Source: Aeromonas sobria (lineage in GTDB: Bacteria; Pseudomonadota; Gammaproteobacteria; Enterobacterales; Aeromonadaceae). Taken from it: a stretch of DNA of 64,000 nucleotides. The stretch spans positions 124,001-188,000 of the forward strand of contig NZ_CDBW01000006.1 in the NCBI RefSeq assembly GCF_000820145.1, in the 5' to 3' direction. Shown piece by piece: positions 17,655 through 26,566 of the stretch; positions within the stretch are counted from its first letter, which is position 1; each line of letters begins with the position of its first letter. The translations under genes were made by a program, and so were the position numbers. The notes beneath the pieces were generated by a model. That model did no database searches and was not told where the DNA came from. It worked only from the letters and a program-made list of their open reading frames with translations.

Positions 17655-20600
17655 TTATTCGGCTTGCGGGTTGGCGCTCTTGCCAAGGCTGCGGCTGCGC
17701 CACAGGTAGTAGGCGGCGGGCAGCACTAATAGGGTCAGCACCAGTGCGCTCACCATGCCGCCGATCATCGGGGCGGCGATGCGCTGCATCACCTCGGAGC
17801 CAGTGCCGTGGCTCCACATGATGGGCAACAGGCCGGCGATAATGGTCACCACCGTCATCATCTTGGGGCGAAGGCGCAGGGCGGCGCCGTGGATCACCGC
17901 CCGGTGCAGCCCCGCCTGGTCCGGCTTGCCGCTGGCCACGAGCTCATCCCAAGCGTGGTTGAGGTAGACCAGCATCAAGACGCCTGTCTCCACCGCGACG
18001 CCAGCCAGGGCGATAAAGCCCACTCCGACCGCCACTGAGAGGTTGAAGTCGAGCAGCCAGAGGGTCCAGATCCCGCCCACTACCGCCAGCGGCAAAGTGA
18101 TGAGAATGAGCAGCACCTCCTGGAAGCGGCGAAACGCCAGATAGAGCAGCAACACGATAATGGCGACGGTTAATGGCACCACGTAGGCGAGGCGCGCCTT
18201 GGCCCGCTCCATGTACTCGTATTGACCCGACCAGGTGAGGGCGTAACCCGCCGGCAGTACCAGCTGCCTGTTCACCTCGGCCTTTGCTTGCTCAACGAAG
18301 GAGCCGATATCGCGGCCGCGGATATCGACGTAGACCCAGCCGTTGAGCCGCGCGTTTTCACTGCGCAGCATGGGGGCCTCGTCGCTGATGTAGACCCTGG
18401 CAACGTCCGCCAGCGCGATGCGTGCACCGCTCGGGGTCACCACCGGCAGCAGCTCGAGGCTCGCCACCGAATCGCGATAGCTCTGGGGATAGCGCAGGTT
18501 GATGGGGTAGCGCTCGCGCCCCTCGATGGTCTGCCCCACCTCCATGCCGCCCACTGCGGTGGCGAGCACCGCCTGCACATCGGCGATGTTGAGGCCGTAG
18601 CGAGCCGCTTTCAGCCGGTCGATATCCACCTTGACGTAGCGGCCACCGGCCACCCGCTCGGCGTAGACCGATGACGCGCCCTCCACCTTGCCGACGATCT
18701 GCTCAAGCTGTTGGCCGAGCTGCTGGATCACCTTGAGATCCGGCCCCGCTATCTTGATACCGACCGGGGTCTTGATGCCGGTAGCCAGCATGTCGATGCG
18801 GGTCTTGATGGGGGGCACCCAGGCGTTGGTGAGGCCTGGGAAGCGGATGAGGGAGTCGAGCTCCTCTTTCAGCTTCTCCGGGGTCATGCCGGGGCGCCAC
18901 TGATCCCGGGGTTTAAGCTGGATGCTGGTCTCCATCATCACCAGATCGGCGGGGTCGGTGGCGGTCTCGGCGCGACCCGCCTTGCCGAACACGTTCTGCA
19001 CTTCGGGCACGGTGTGAATGAGCTTGTCGGTTTGCTGCAAAATCTCCCGCGCCTTGCCCACCGAGATATTGGCTGCGGTGGTGGGCATATACATGATGTC
19101 CCCCTCATCGAGCGGCGGAATAAACTCGGAGCCCAAGTATTTGAGCGGCCAGAAGCCCGCCACCGTGACAATGGCGGCCACCATCAGGGTGGTTTTCGGG
19201 CGTGCCAGCACGGCCTTGAGCAGCGGAATATAGCCGCGGGTCAGCATCCGGTTGAGGGGGTTGGCCTGCTCCGCCAGCACCTTGCCACGGATGAAGTAAC
19301 CCATGATCACCGGCACCAGCGTGATGGCGAGCCCAGCCGCGGCGGCCATGGCGTAGGTCTTGGTGTAGGCGAGGGGGTGGAACATCCGCCCCTCCTGCGC
19401 CTCCAGCGCAAATACCGGCAGGAAGCTGATGGTGATGATGAGCAGGGAGAAGAAGATGGCGGGCCCCACCTCGATGCTCGCCTCGGTGATGATGCGCCAG
19501 CGGTTCTTGTCGGTGAGCGCTTCCCGCTCCATGTGTTTGTGGACGTTCTCGATCATCACGATGGCGCCATCCACCATGGCGCCGATGGCGATGGCGATGC
19601 CCCCGAGCGACATGATGTTGGCGTTGATCCCCTGCAGGTGCATGACGATAAAGGCCACCAGAATGGCGATGGGCAGGGTGATAACCACCACCAGCGACGA
19701 GCGCAGGTGGAACAGGAAGGCCAGACAGACCAGCACCACCACGGCAAACTCCTCCAGCAGCTTGCCGGAGAGGTTGTCGATAGCGCGCTGGATAAGGTCG
19801 GATCGGTCGTAGACGGTGACCACTTCCACCCCCTCTGGCAGGCTGCTTTTCAGCTCCGCCAGCCGCGCCTTGACCCCATCTATGGTGTGCTGGGCATTCT
19901 CGCCGTAGCGCATGACGATGATGCCGCCCACTACTTCCCCTTCGCCGTTGAGCTCAGCGATACCGCGCCGCATCTGGGGACCGGTGACCACATCTGCCAC
20001 ATCCCCCAGCAGCAGCGGGGCGCCGCGCAGAGTGGTGCCGAGCGGGATCTGCTTCAGATCCTCGACGCTCTTGAGATAGCCGTTGGAGCGCACCATGTAC
20101 TCCGCTTCCGCCATCTCGATGACGGAGGCACCTGTCTCCTGATTGCCCTGCTTGATGGCGGTCTCGATAAGGGAGAGCGGAATGCCGTAGGCGCGCAGCT
20201 TGTCCGGATCGACCCGCACCTGGTACTGGCGCACCATGCCACCGACGGTGGCGACCTCGGAGACCCCCTCAACCGTCTGCAACTCGTACTTGAGGAACCA
20301 GTTTTGCAGGGAGGTGAGCTGGCTGAGGTCATGCTTGCCGGTTCTGTCCACCAATGCGTATTGATAGACCCAACCCACACCGGTGGCATCGGGGCCGAGC
20401 TGGGGGCGGGCGGAGGCGGGCAGATTGGGGGCGACCTGACTCAAATACTCCAGCACTCGGGCGCGGGCCCAGTAGAGATCTGTGCTGTCGTCAAACAGCA
20501 CATAGACGAAGGAGTCGCCGAAGAAGGAGTAGCCGCGTACCGTGGTGGCCCCCGGCACTGCCAGCATGGCGGTGGTGAGCGGGTAGGTCACCTGATCCTC

Positions 20601-20783
20601 CACCACCTGGGGCGCCTGGCCCGGGTAGGAGGTCTTGATGATCACCTGAACGTCGGAGAGATCCGGCAGGGCATCCACCGGGGTCTGCTTGACCGACCAG
20701 AGCCCCCAGGCGGTGAGCATGACGGTCAACAGCAGCACCAGAAAGCGGTTGCCCACCGACCAGCGAATAATCGACGGAATCAT
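17655..20783 (-). CDS. cusA: heavy-metal RND efflux pump CusA
   Basis: Inner-membrane proton-driven Cu(I)/Ag(I) exporter, 1042 residues. The N-terminal [20 protein letters not shown], the duplicated six-helix domains, the large periplasmic loops and the proton-relay region [21 protein letters not shown] are HME-RND hallmarks. Periplasmic Mets occur in segments such as [13 protein letters not shown] and [13 protein letters not shown], where the CusA three-Met site lies; the exact site residues were not aligned. It follows cusB by 73 bases. No outer-membrane partner cusC lies in the operon. Confidence 0.94.
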   Translation of the reverse strand: MIPSIIRWSVGNRFLVLLLTVMLTAWGLWSVKQTPVDALPDLSDVQVIIKTSYPGQAPQVVEDQVTYPLTTAMLAVPGATTVRGYSFFGDSFVYVLFDDSTDLYWARARVLEYLSQVAPNLPASARPQLGPDATGVGWVYQYALVDRTGKHDLSQLTSLQNWFLKYELQTVEGVSEVATVGGMVRQYQVRVDPDKLRAYGIPLSLIETAIKQGNQETGASVIEMAEAEYMVRSNGYLKSVEDLKQIPLGTTLRGAPLLLGDVADVVTGPQMRRGIAELNGEGEVVGGIIVMRYGENAQHTIDGVKARLAELKSSLPEGVEVVTVYDRSDLIQRAIDNLSGKLLEEFAVVVLVCLAFLFHLRSSLVVVITLPIAILVAFIVMHLQGINANIMSLGGIAIAIGAMVDGAIVMIENVHKHMEREALTDKNRWRIITEASIEVGPAIFFSLLIITISFLPVFALEAQEGRMFHPLAYTKTYAMAAAAGLAITLVPVIMGYFIRGKVLAEQANPLNRMLTRGYIPLLKAVLARPKTTLMVAAIVTVAGFWPLKYLGSEFIPPLDEGDIMYMPTTAANISVGKAREILQQTDKLIHTVPEVQNVFGKAGRAETATDPADLVMMETSIQLKPRDQWRPGMTPEKLKEELDSLIRFPGLTNAWVPPIKTRIDMLATGIKTPVGIKIAGPDLKVIQQLGQQLEQIVGKVEGASSVYAERVAGGRYVKVDIDRLKAARYGLNIADVQAVLATAVGGMEVGQTIEGRERYPINLRYPQSYRDSVASLELLPVVTPSGARIALADVARVYISDEAPMLRSENARLNGWVYVDIRGRDIGSFVEQAKAEVNRQLVLPAGYALTWSGQYEYMERAKARLAYVVPLTVAIIVLLLYLAFRRFQEVLLILITLPLAVVGGIWTLWLLDFNLSVAVGVGFIALAGVAVETGVLMLVYLNHAWDELVASGKPDQAGLHRAVIHGAALRLRPKMMTVVTIIAGLLPIMWSHGTGSEVMQRIAAPMIGGMVSALVLTLLVLPAAYYLWRSRSLGKSANPQAE

Positions 20784-20856
20784 GATTGAACTCCTTTCTC
20801 ACCAAGTAGAGTGAGCGGAGAGCGGTTGCCTGCTAGGCAGCGAATGATGGCAGGGA

Positions 20857-22389
20857 TCATGATTTCTTCTCCATCTCGGGCATCGTCATCTGATGCTGGC
20901 TATGGTCCATGCCTTCCATCTTCCCCATCTCATCCGTTGCAGGCTTGGCGTCGCCGTCAGTAGCGGGTGTCTTCTCCTGATGAATAGTGGTGATGCGGTA
21001 CTCATCCCCCTCCTGCATCACCTGCAGATGAAGGGTTTGCCCTTCGGCTAGCCGGGAAATGTCCACACCATCCGCCACGGTGAACTCCATCTCCATGGCG
21101 GGCCATTGCCACTCGGGGATGGGTTGGTGGGCCACCATCAGGGTGCGGCTGGTCAGATCGATGCTCTGCACAGTCCCCTGGGTCCATACCTGCGCCGGGC
21201 GCACCGCCGTCATGCGCTGGAAGTCCGAATCGATGGCCGACTCGGAGTCGAGCAGGAACTGCGCCGAGCTGACGATGCTGTCACCGGCCTCTACACCGTT
21301 TTCGATGGCAACCTTGTCGCCAAACTGGGGACCGAGGGTGACGGCCACCGACTTGAAGTTGCCATCACCCAGCGCCAGTACCAGCCGATCCTGACTGCCG
21401 GTGCGGATCACCGCTTCGCTCGGCACTACCAATTGCGGCTCTCCCTGCCCGGTGCGAATGCTCACCTTGGCAAACATATTGGGTTTCAAAAACTCGTCCG
21501 GGTTGTCAAAGCGCAGTCGCACCTTGAGGGTGCGAGTAGCGGCATCGAGGGTCGGATAGAGGTAATCCACCTTACCTTGCCAGCTGCGGCCGGGGGCATA
21601 GTCGAGGGTCATGGTGACCGGATCCCCCACGTTCAGCTGGGCGGCTTGACGCTCGAACACCTCGGCACTGACCCACACCTGCTGCAGGGTACTGATATTG
21701 AACAGGGCGGCGGCGGGCTCCACATACTGCCCCTCGCGCACCTTGAGCTCCGACACATAACCGCTGCTGGGGGCATAGATGCTGATGGTTTCGCGCACCT
21801 GACGGCTGCGCTTGAGGGCGGCGATTTGATCAGCCGGCACCTGCAGGGACTTGAGCTTGCCCTCGGCGGCGCGCAGCAGCAGCGGGTTGGCTGTGTTGAG
21901 GGCGAGCAGGTATTCGTGCTGGGCATTGACCAGATCCGGCGCGTAGAGCTCATAGATGAGGCTTCCCTTGGTGACCCTCTGCCCCTCGCTCTTGATGGCG
22001 AGGGTGCGGATCCAGCCTGCCATGCGGGCGTTGATCGCCTCCAGCCGATCCTCGTCATAACCGACATAGCCCACCGTCTCGATCTGCTGGTGGATGGGCA
22101 GTCGCTCGACCTTGGCCAGTCTCACCCCCAGGTTCTGCTGGATCTCGGGGCTGATGGTGACGGTGCCCAGCGAGCCGTTTTTCTGCTCCTCATAGACGGG
22201 GATAAAGTCCATCCCCATGTTGTCTTTGGCAGGGGCATCGCGCTTGTCGCGGGGATCCATGGGGTTGACCCAGTAAAGGGGCGTCTTCTCTTTGGCGCTG
22301 GCGCCATCGGAGGTCTGTTTGGCGGCCCAGTAGCCGCCACCGGCGCCAAGGGCGAGCAGCAGGGCCGACATCAGGACGGTCTTGTTCAT
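20857..22389 (-). CDS. cusB: RND efflux periplasmic adaptor CusB with C-terminal CusF-like domain
   Basis: The ATG at 22389 follows a GGAGG site and begins a membrane anchor (MNKTVLMSALLLALGAGGGYW), giving 510 residues. A heavy-metal binding segment with YWVNPMDPR and MGMDFIPVYEE follows, then barrel-sandwich, hairpin and beta-barrel adaptor domains. After about residue 400 the product contains a CusF-like barrel (QGTVQSIDLTSRTLMVAHQP, then WQWPAMEMEF) and a Met/His tail. The adaptor therefore carries its own chaperone domain in addition to the separate cusF gene. Confidence 0.92.
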   Translation of the reverse strand: MNKTVLMSALLLALGAGGGYWAAKQTSDGASAKEKTPLYWVNPMDPRDKRDAPAKDNMGMDFIPVYEEQKNGSLGTVTISPEIQQNLGVRLAKVERLPIHQQIETVGYVGYDEDRLEAINARMAGWIRTLAIKSEGQRVTKGSLIYELYAPDLVNAQHEYLLALNTANPLLLRAAEGKLKSLQVPADQIAALKRSRQVRETISIYAPSSGYVSELKVREGQYVEPAAALFNISTLQQVWVSAEVFERQAAQLNVGDPVTMTLDYAPGRSWQGKVDYLYPTLDAATRTLKVRLRFDNPDEFLKPNMFAKVSIRTGQGEPQLVVPSEAVIRTGSQDRLVLALGDGNFKSVAVTLGPQFGDKVAIENGVEAGDSIVSSAQFLLDSESAIDSDFQRMTAVRPAQVWTQGTVQSIDLTSRTLMVAHQPIPEWQWPAMEMEFTVADGVDISRLAEGQTLHLQVMQEGDEYRITTIHQEKTPATDGDAKPATDEMGKMEGMDHSQHQMTMPEMEKKS

Positions 22390-22691
22390 GACTGGCCTCC
22401 GGCGCGGATCTGCATGCAGAAAGTGCAGGAGGGTAATGCGCCCGCGAAGGCCGCAACCTTGGACGGTGAAAAGTGGGCTGGTGACATGATACGTCTTCTC
22501 TTGTGCAGGCCGCCGGGCGGGTGAGGTGCAAGGCATCACCAAAGGGGCTGGCGGCAAACGGGGCGTTGCTGACGAGTCAGCGGACGCACGGCTCCCTGTT
22601 GCTGGCTGGGCCAGTGGTCACAGGGTCAAGCGATAAAGGTGTGCAGATAGTGGCAAGGCGAGCCCTGCCCCATGCACGGGAGAAGATCGTT
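22390..22691. other. intergenic stretch inside the cus operon
   Basis: About 300 bases separate the Met/His-rich gene from cusB on the minus strand. The cusB frame remains open upstream to 22557, but those residues lack a signal sequence or ribosome-binding site and look non-coding. No clear promoter, operator or terminator was seen. Confidence 0.5.
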
Positions 22692-23198
22692 CTAGTGGCG
22701 TAGCACCGACAGCATCAGGTGTCGGCGCGGCCAGGAGGGAGGGTGAGAGCCACGGCTGCGCAGGAAGGGATCCCGCAGCCAGAGATCGAGCCTATGGCTG
22801 ACAGCCCCCAGAGAGGGGAGCCGCAACAGTGGCAAGATAAACAGGGAGAGCAGCATGCCAAACAGCGGCAGGGCGCTGGCGGCTGCCGAGATGCCAGTCT
22901 GCATCTGGCACTCACCGCTCATGGCGGCATCGTCTCCCATCCCCTGATGGCAGGAGAGGGGGACACTGCTGTTTTGGTGATCCATCATGGCCATCGGCTC
23001 GCCCATCTCGCTACCACTCATCACCATCTTGTGTGACTGAGAGGCCATTTGTCGGGGCGAGGTGTCGAGCGCTGGTTGCGCCCCATGCCAGCTGATGCAG
23101 AGGGTCAGATTGCAGATAAGCAGCAGCGCCAGCAATAGCCGGGCCAACGCAACTGAGGGCAATCTTGCAGCGAGCTGGGTGAGTGACAATCCGGGCAT
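22692..23198 (-). CDS. uncharacterised Met/His-rich membrane protein leading the cus operon
   Basis: A 168-residue protein not confidently recognised; it vaguely resembles CopL/DUF2946-type copper proteins. It has one hydrophobic segment at about 16-35, a periplasm-type linker rich in Met, His and Cys (HKMVMSGSEMGEPMAMMDHQ, then CHQGMGDDAAMSGECQMQ), a second helix at about 105-128, and a basic C-terminus. ATG 23198 abuts GAAGG; an in-frame TTG at 23189 has better spacing and may be the true start. It is the first gene behind the CueR-type promoter at 23220-23250, so a role in copper handling is inferred. Confidence 0.65.
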   Translation of the reverse strand: MPGLSLTQLAARLPSVALARLLLALLLICNLTLCISWHGAQPALDTSPRQMASQSHKMVMSGSEMGEPMAMMDHQNSSVPLSCHQGMGDDAAMSGECQMQTGISAAASALPLFGMLLSLFILPLLRLPSLGAVSHRLDLWLRDPFLRSRGSHPPSWPRRHLMLSVLRH

Positions 23199-23219
23199 CC
23201 TTCGGGATCAGATAGTTGG

Positions 23220-23250
23220 ACTGTAAACCTTACTTTGAGGTGAAGGTCAA
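23220..23250 (-). promoter_or_regulatory. CueR/MerR-type copper-responsive promoter
   Basis: On the minus strand, -35 TTGACC (23250-23245) and -10 TACAGT (23225-23220) are separated by 19 bp, the long spacer typical of MerR-family activated promoters. Between them sits the dyad ACCTT-N11-AAGGT (23247-23227), the CueR operator pattern. Transcription would begin near 23213, about 15 bases before the Met/His-rich gene. No cueR gene is in this window. Confidence 0.85.
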
Positions 23251-23598
23251 TGTCGCAAAATGTACAAGAAGGGCGGGCTATTACGGTCATATCGTTAAGT
23301 AATGCTTAATCATTACGTATCCCCAACTCTAATGACGTTACTGCATCCTGCCTTTAGGATGCGGGCCTGTCAGTTTTCGCTATTGAGTGATGTCCCGTCA
23401 TCTCCTTGTTTGGCGTTTATCGCAGCAGGACGGGTCAACACAACATGCTTGCCAAGCCTTGCAATGGCGGGGAGCCAGGAACGAGCCGCATAACGCCGTC
23501 TAGGTTTCCGGATGCTGATAGCCAAATACGTTAGATGTGATTGTTGATACGCACTCCCTGTCGGGTGCCCCTTTTGTTCATTATTCAGGAGTATCGAA
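23251..23598. other. intergenic region upstream of the FadL-like gene
   Basis: Some 350 bases between the divergent cus promoter and the FadL-like porin. No gene was supported. It contains several short inverted repeats (for example CATCCT/AGGATG around 23345-23362) but no FadR-type operator or other site that could be named. Confidence 0.5.
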
Positions 23599-24786
23599 AT
23601 GCAGCAACGACTGCTGTCGCTGATGCTTGCTGCCTTGCTGAGCCCATCAGCAATGGCTGGCGGCCTTGCCCTCTACGAAACCAGCACCTCCAACAGTGCA
23701 CTGGCCAACGCAGGGGCTGCTGCCCGTGCCCAGGGAGCAGAGACCATCGCAAGCAACCCGGCCGGTATGACCAAGCTGGAAGGCACCCAGCTGCAGGTCA
23801 ATGGCGGTGTGGTATACGGCGATCTCGAGCTGGATCTGGACAATGGTGGCAATAACGGCGGCAATGCCCTGCAGACTGCCCCGCTGGGCAGCGTCTATAT
23901 GACCCATGCCCTCAATGATCAGTGGGTTGTCGGTTTCGGTATGTTTGGTAGCCACGGTCTGGGTATCGATTATGGTGATGGCTGGGATGGTCGTGGTTAT
24001 GCCCAGTCCGCCAAGCTGACCGGTATCGCCTTGGCACCGAGCCTGGCGTATCGCATCGACTCCAACTGGTCAGTGGGGGCCAGCCTGATCGCGATGCATG
24101 GTGCGCTGGAGTCTTCTCTGGATCTAACGCCGGGCATGGGCGATGGTCGCGAGTTTTCCGATAGCGACTGGGCCTATGGCGCCTCCTTCGGGGTGCTTTA
24201 CGAGCTGGATCAGCACTCCCGTATCGGCCTGAGCTACTTCTCCGAACTGAAGTGGGAGCTGGAAGATCAGCTGTTCAGTCACGTCAATCTCGCAGGTCTT
24301 GGTGTGGATATGATGATCCCGCAGACCGTCACCCTGAGTGGCTATCACCAGCTCAACGACCAGTGGGCCTTGCTGGCCAGCGCCAATTGGCAGCAGTGGT
24401 CCCGTTTTGGCGATATCGATGTTGCATCAGTGCTTGGTAGCCAGACCATTGATATGCACTACAAGGACACCTGGCACGTCAGCCTGGGTACCCAGTTCGA
24501 TGTGACCCCAGCCCTTCGTCTGAGCAGCGGTATTGCCTATGACAGCAGCGCTGTTGACGATGTTCATCGTACCGTCACCCTGCCGATGGGAGAGGGGTGG
24601 CGCTGGGGTCTGGGCGCCAGCTATCAGCTGAGCCCTGCCACCAAGCTGGAAGCCAGTTATACCCTGGCCTGGCTGGGGGATATGGCGGTTCATCACGATG
24701 GCGGGCTGATCCGCCCGGAAATATCCGGCACCTACAACAACAGCTACCTCAATTTCTTCAATATCGGTGTGCAACACCAGTTCTAA
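23599..24786 (+). CDS. FadL/OmpP1/TodX family outer membrane transport protein
   Basis: A 395-residue outer-membrane beta-barrel for hydrophobic compounds such as long-chain fatty acids. The signal peptide ends at AMA before GGLALYETSTSNSALANAG, the FadL-type N-terminal hatch, followed by the family motif ASNPAGMTKLEGTQ. Alternating barrel strands run to a C-terminal Phe (NIGVQHQF). AGGAG precedes the ATG. It is a single gene; E. coli FadL is somewhat longer, so the precise substrate is open. Confidence 0.9.
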   Translation: MQQRLLSLMLAALLSPSAMAGGLALYETSTSNSALANAGAAARAQGAETIASNPAGMTKLEGTQLQVNGGVVYGDLELDLDNGGNNGGNALQTAPLGSVYMTHALNDQWVVGFGMFGSHGLGIDYGDGWDGRGYAQSAKLTGIALAPSLAYRIDSNWSVGASLIAMHGALESSLDLTPGMGDGREFSDSDWAYGASFGVLYELDQHSRIGLSYFSELKWELEDQLFSHVNLAGLGVDMMIPQTVTLSGYHQLNDQWALLASANWQQWSRFGDIDVASVLGSQTIDMHYKDTWHVSLGTQFDVTPALRLSSGIAYDSSAVDDVHRTVTLPMGEGWRWGLGASYQLSPATKLEASYTLAWLGDMAVHHDGGLIRPEISGTYNNSYLNFFNIGVQHQF

Positions 24787-24798
24787 ATCGTCCGTTAA

Positions 24799-24825
24799 GC
24801 AAGCCCCCACTGGTTGGGGGCTTGC
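24799..24825 (+). terminator. hairpin after the FadL-like gene
   Basis: GCAAGCCCCC pairs with GGGGGCTTGC across a 7-base loop. No T-run follows, so terminator strength is uncertain. Confidence 0.55.
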
Positions 24826-24972
24826 GCATGATACTCAGGTGTCAGCCCGCAACGCGTGAGCATTCGCACTGTGCAGATTGCTGGCTCGCTTGTTAGTGGC
24901 TATCTGCCGATTTAAATCTGCCGTCACCAATACGTGCTTGTTGGATACCCTGTTTACGAGGAGCAACAGATA

Positions 24973-25428
24973 ATGTCATCCCCTCACTCATCCCTGTTCG
25001 TTCGCTGGCTCTGGCGTCTGGCGTTCATCCTGGTCACGGTCGCACTGGTGCTGTTCTTCTCAAAAGGGGCTCAGATCTATCCGGTGGATGCGGCTCAGTT
25101 CAATCACGGCGTGCCAGCCATCATGGTGTTACTTGATTCCGAGCTGTTTATGGGGGTGATCACCGTCATTACTCTCTATGTGGTGCTCTATCTGGTCTAT
25201 CTGTTGTGGCAACTGCATGAAATTGCGGTACATCGCGCCAAATTGTCCGAGTCGGTGCATATCACGCTAGTGTTTGCCTTGTCGCTGTGCGGCCTGTTTA
25301 TCGACAAGACCTGGTGGGTGCTGGCCATCATCATCGCCTTTGCCCGCTGGGATGTGCTGGCTGAGCGGGTGAGCCAGATCATTGGTCATGGCATTCGTCG
25401 TGGTCGTCAGCAGGGGGAGACATCATGA
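24973..25428 (+). CDS. uncharacterised inner membrane protein paired with a HlyD-type adaptor
   Basis: Not recognised. ATG 24973 follows GAGGAG with a 9-base gap and gives 151 residues. There are about four hydrophobic segments (near 10-30, 46-80, 92-110 and 113-128), the second long, with a charged loop HEIAVHRAKLSESVH and a basic C-terminus. Its stop overlaps the start of the HlyD-like gene (ATGA), so the two are translationally coupled and probably act together, like the YiaW/YiaV and YibI/YibH pairs of E. coli, though similarity to DUF3302 was not evident. Confidence 0.6.
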   Translation: MSSPHSSLFVRWLWRLAFILVTVALVLFFSKGAQIYPVDAAQFNHGVPAIMVLLDSELFMGVITVITLYVVLYLVYLLWQLHEIAVHRAKLSESVHITLVFALSLCGLFIDKTWWVLAIIIAFARWDVLAERVSQIIGHGIRRGRQQGETS

Positions 25429-26510
25429 AAGAGATACTGTTGCCCTATATCCTGATTGTCTGGCTGCTGGTGAAGTTGAATGTGCTGCCCTGGAACCTCA
25501 AGACCGGCTTCTGGAGCACTGCCATTGGTGCCTTGTTGGCGCTTGGCTTGCTGACGACCTCCCGCCATTTGGCGCCGGTAGATTTTACCGATTCGGCGAC
25601 GGTCAAGGCCCCCCATGCCGTACTGGGCCCTTTGTTGGGTACCAATCAGTTTCATCAGATAGATCAAATCCATGTTGTTCATAACCAGCAGGTGAAGCGG
25701 GGACAGCCCATCTATACCCTCGCCAACTGGGAGAGTGACGGCAAGGCGCAGGCCCTGAGCCACCAGATTACCGCCCAGCAGGCCCAGAGCGTTGCCGAGC
25801 TCAGTCAGCAACAGGCGATCCAGTCGCGGCTGACCCTCAATCGCAAGGAGTTGGCGCGGCTGACCCAGCTGGGTAACTACTCCAGCATCCAGAGTCGCGA
25901 CCAGTTGCAGGCCCAGATCGATGGTGATGTGGCGCAGTTGAGTGCCAGTGAGGCCAAGCTGAAAATCATCGGCTCCCAAGTGTTGAACCTTGAAACCGAG
26001 CTGGCGTTGCAGGAGCGCCGCAACGAAGAGAAGGTGATCCGCGCGCCGTTCGACGGCCAGGTGTCGGTGGTCAATCTGGCCAATGGTTCACGCACCGGCA
26101 ACATGCACCTCTACGATACCTCGCGCAAGTTCCTCGAGTTCCGGATACCGGATCAGAGCTACCGCGCCATTGAGCCGGGCCAGTTTGCCGAGTTCTATGT
26201 GGATGCCTATCCGGGGCGCATCTTCCGGGCGCGAGTGCATTCAGTGCGAACCGGTACCGGTGAAGCCCAGCTGACGGCGATGCAAGGGGATCAGCATGTG
26301 CGCCAGCATGTGGGCAACAACATGTCCAGCCATGGTCGCACCGTGATCCTCGATATGCTGGAGCCTGATGGTGTGGTGCTGCCCATCGGGGCCACCGGTT
26401 CGGCCTGGATCTCGGCACACAAGCCTCATCCATTACTCGGTTTTATTGACATCATCGGCGGGGCGACCGTGCGGCTCAAGGCGATGAAGGCCTATCTGTT
26501 TGCTATGTGA
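25425..26510 (+). CDS. HlyD-family membrane fusion protein
   Basis: A 361-residue adaptor with two N-terminal hydrophobic segments (about 6-20 and 29-45), a lipoyl half-motif, a long coiled coil (about 105-195, Gln/Leu-rich), the second lipoyl half (KVIRAPFDGQVSVVNLANGS) and a beta-barrel region. This is the EmrA/HlyD plan. No pump ATPase, MFS or outer-membrane gene is adjacent; the only partner is the overlapping upstream membrane protein. Cargo unknown. Confidence 0.85.
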   Translation: MKEILLPYILIVWLLVKLNVLPWNLKTGFWSTAIGALLALGLLTTSRHLAPVDFTDSATVKAPHAVLGPLLGTNQFHQIDQIHVVHNQQVKRGQPIYTLANWESDGKAQALSHQITAQQAQSVAELSQQQAIQSRLTLNRKELARLTQLGNYSSIQSRDQLQAQIDGDVAQLSASEAKLKIIGSQVLNLETELALQERRNEEKVIRAPFDGQVSVVNLANGSRTGNMHLYDTSRKFLEFRIPDQSYRAIEPGQFAEFYVDAYPGRIFRARVHSVRTGTGEAQLTAMQGDQHVRQHVGNNMSSHGRTVILDMLEPDGVVLPIGATGSAWISAHKPHPLLGFIDIIGGATVRLKAMKAYLFAM

Positions 26511-26515
26511 TTTGT

Positions 26516-26544
26516 AAAAAAAAGCCCCTCCGTGAAGGAGGGGC
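26516..26544 (-). terminator. Rho-independent terminator of the RND pump operon
   Basis: On the minus strand an 8-bp stem (GCCCCTCC / GGAGGGGC) is followed by a run of T (plus-strand A tract 26516-26523). It lies just past the RND permease stop codon. Confidence 0.85.
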
Positions 26545-26566
26545 CTGGTCTGGGTAAACGGGCAGG

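Noticed and set aside
18711..20789. 692-residue plus-strand reading frame antisense to cusA
   Set aside because: High G+C creates long stop-free antisense frames; residues are His/Gly/Asp-rich without any domain, and cusA is well supported.
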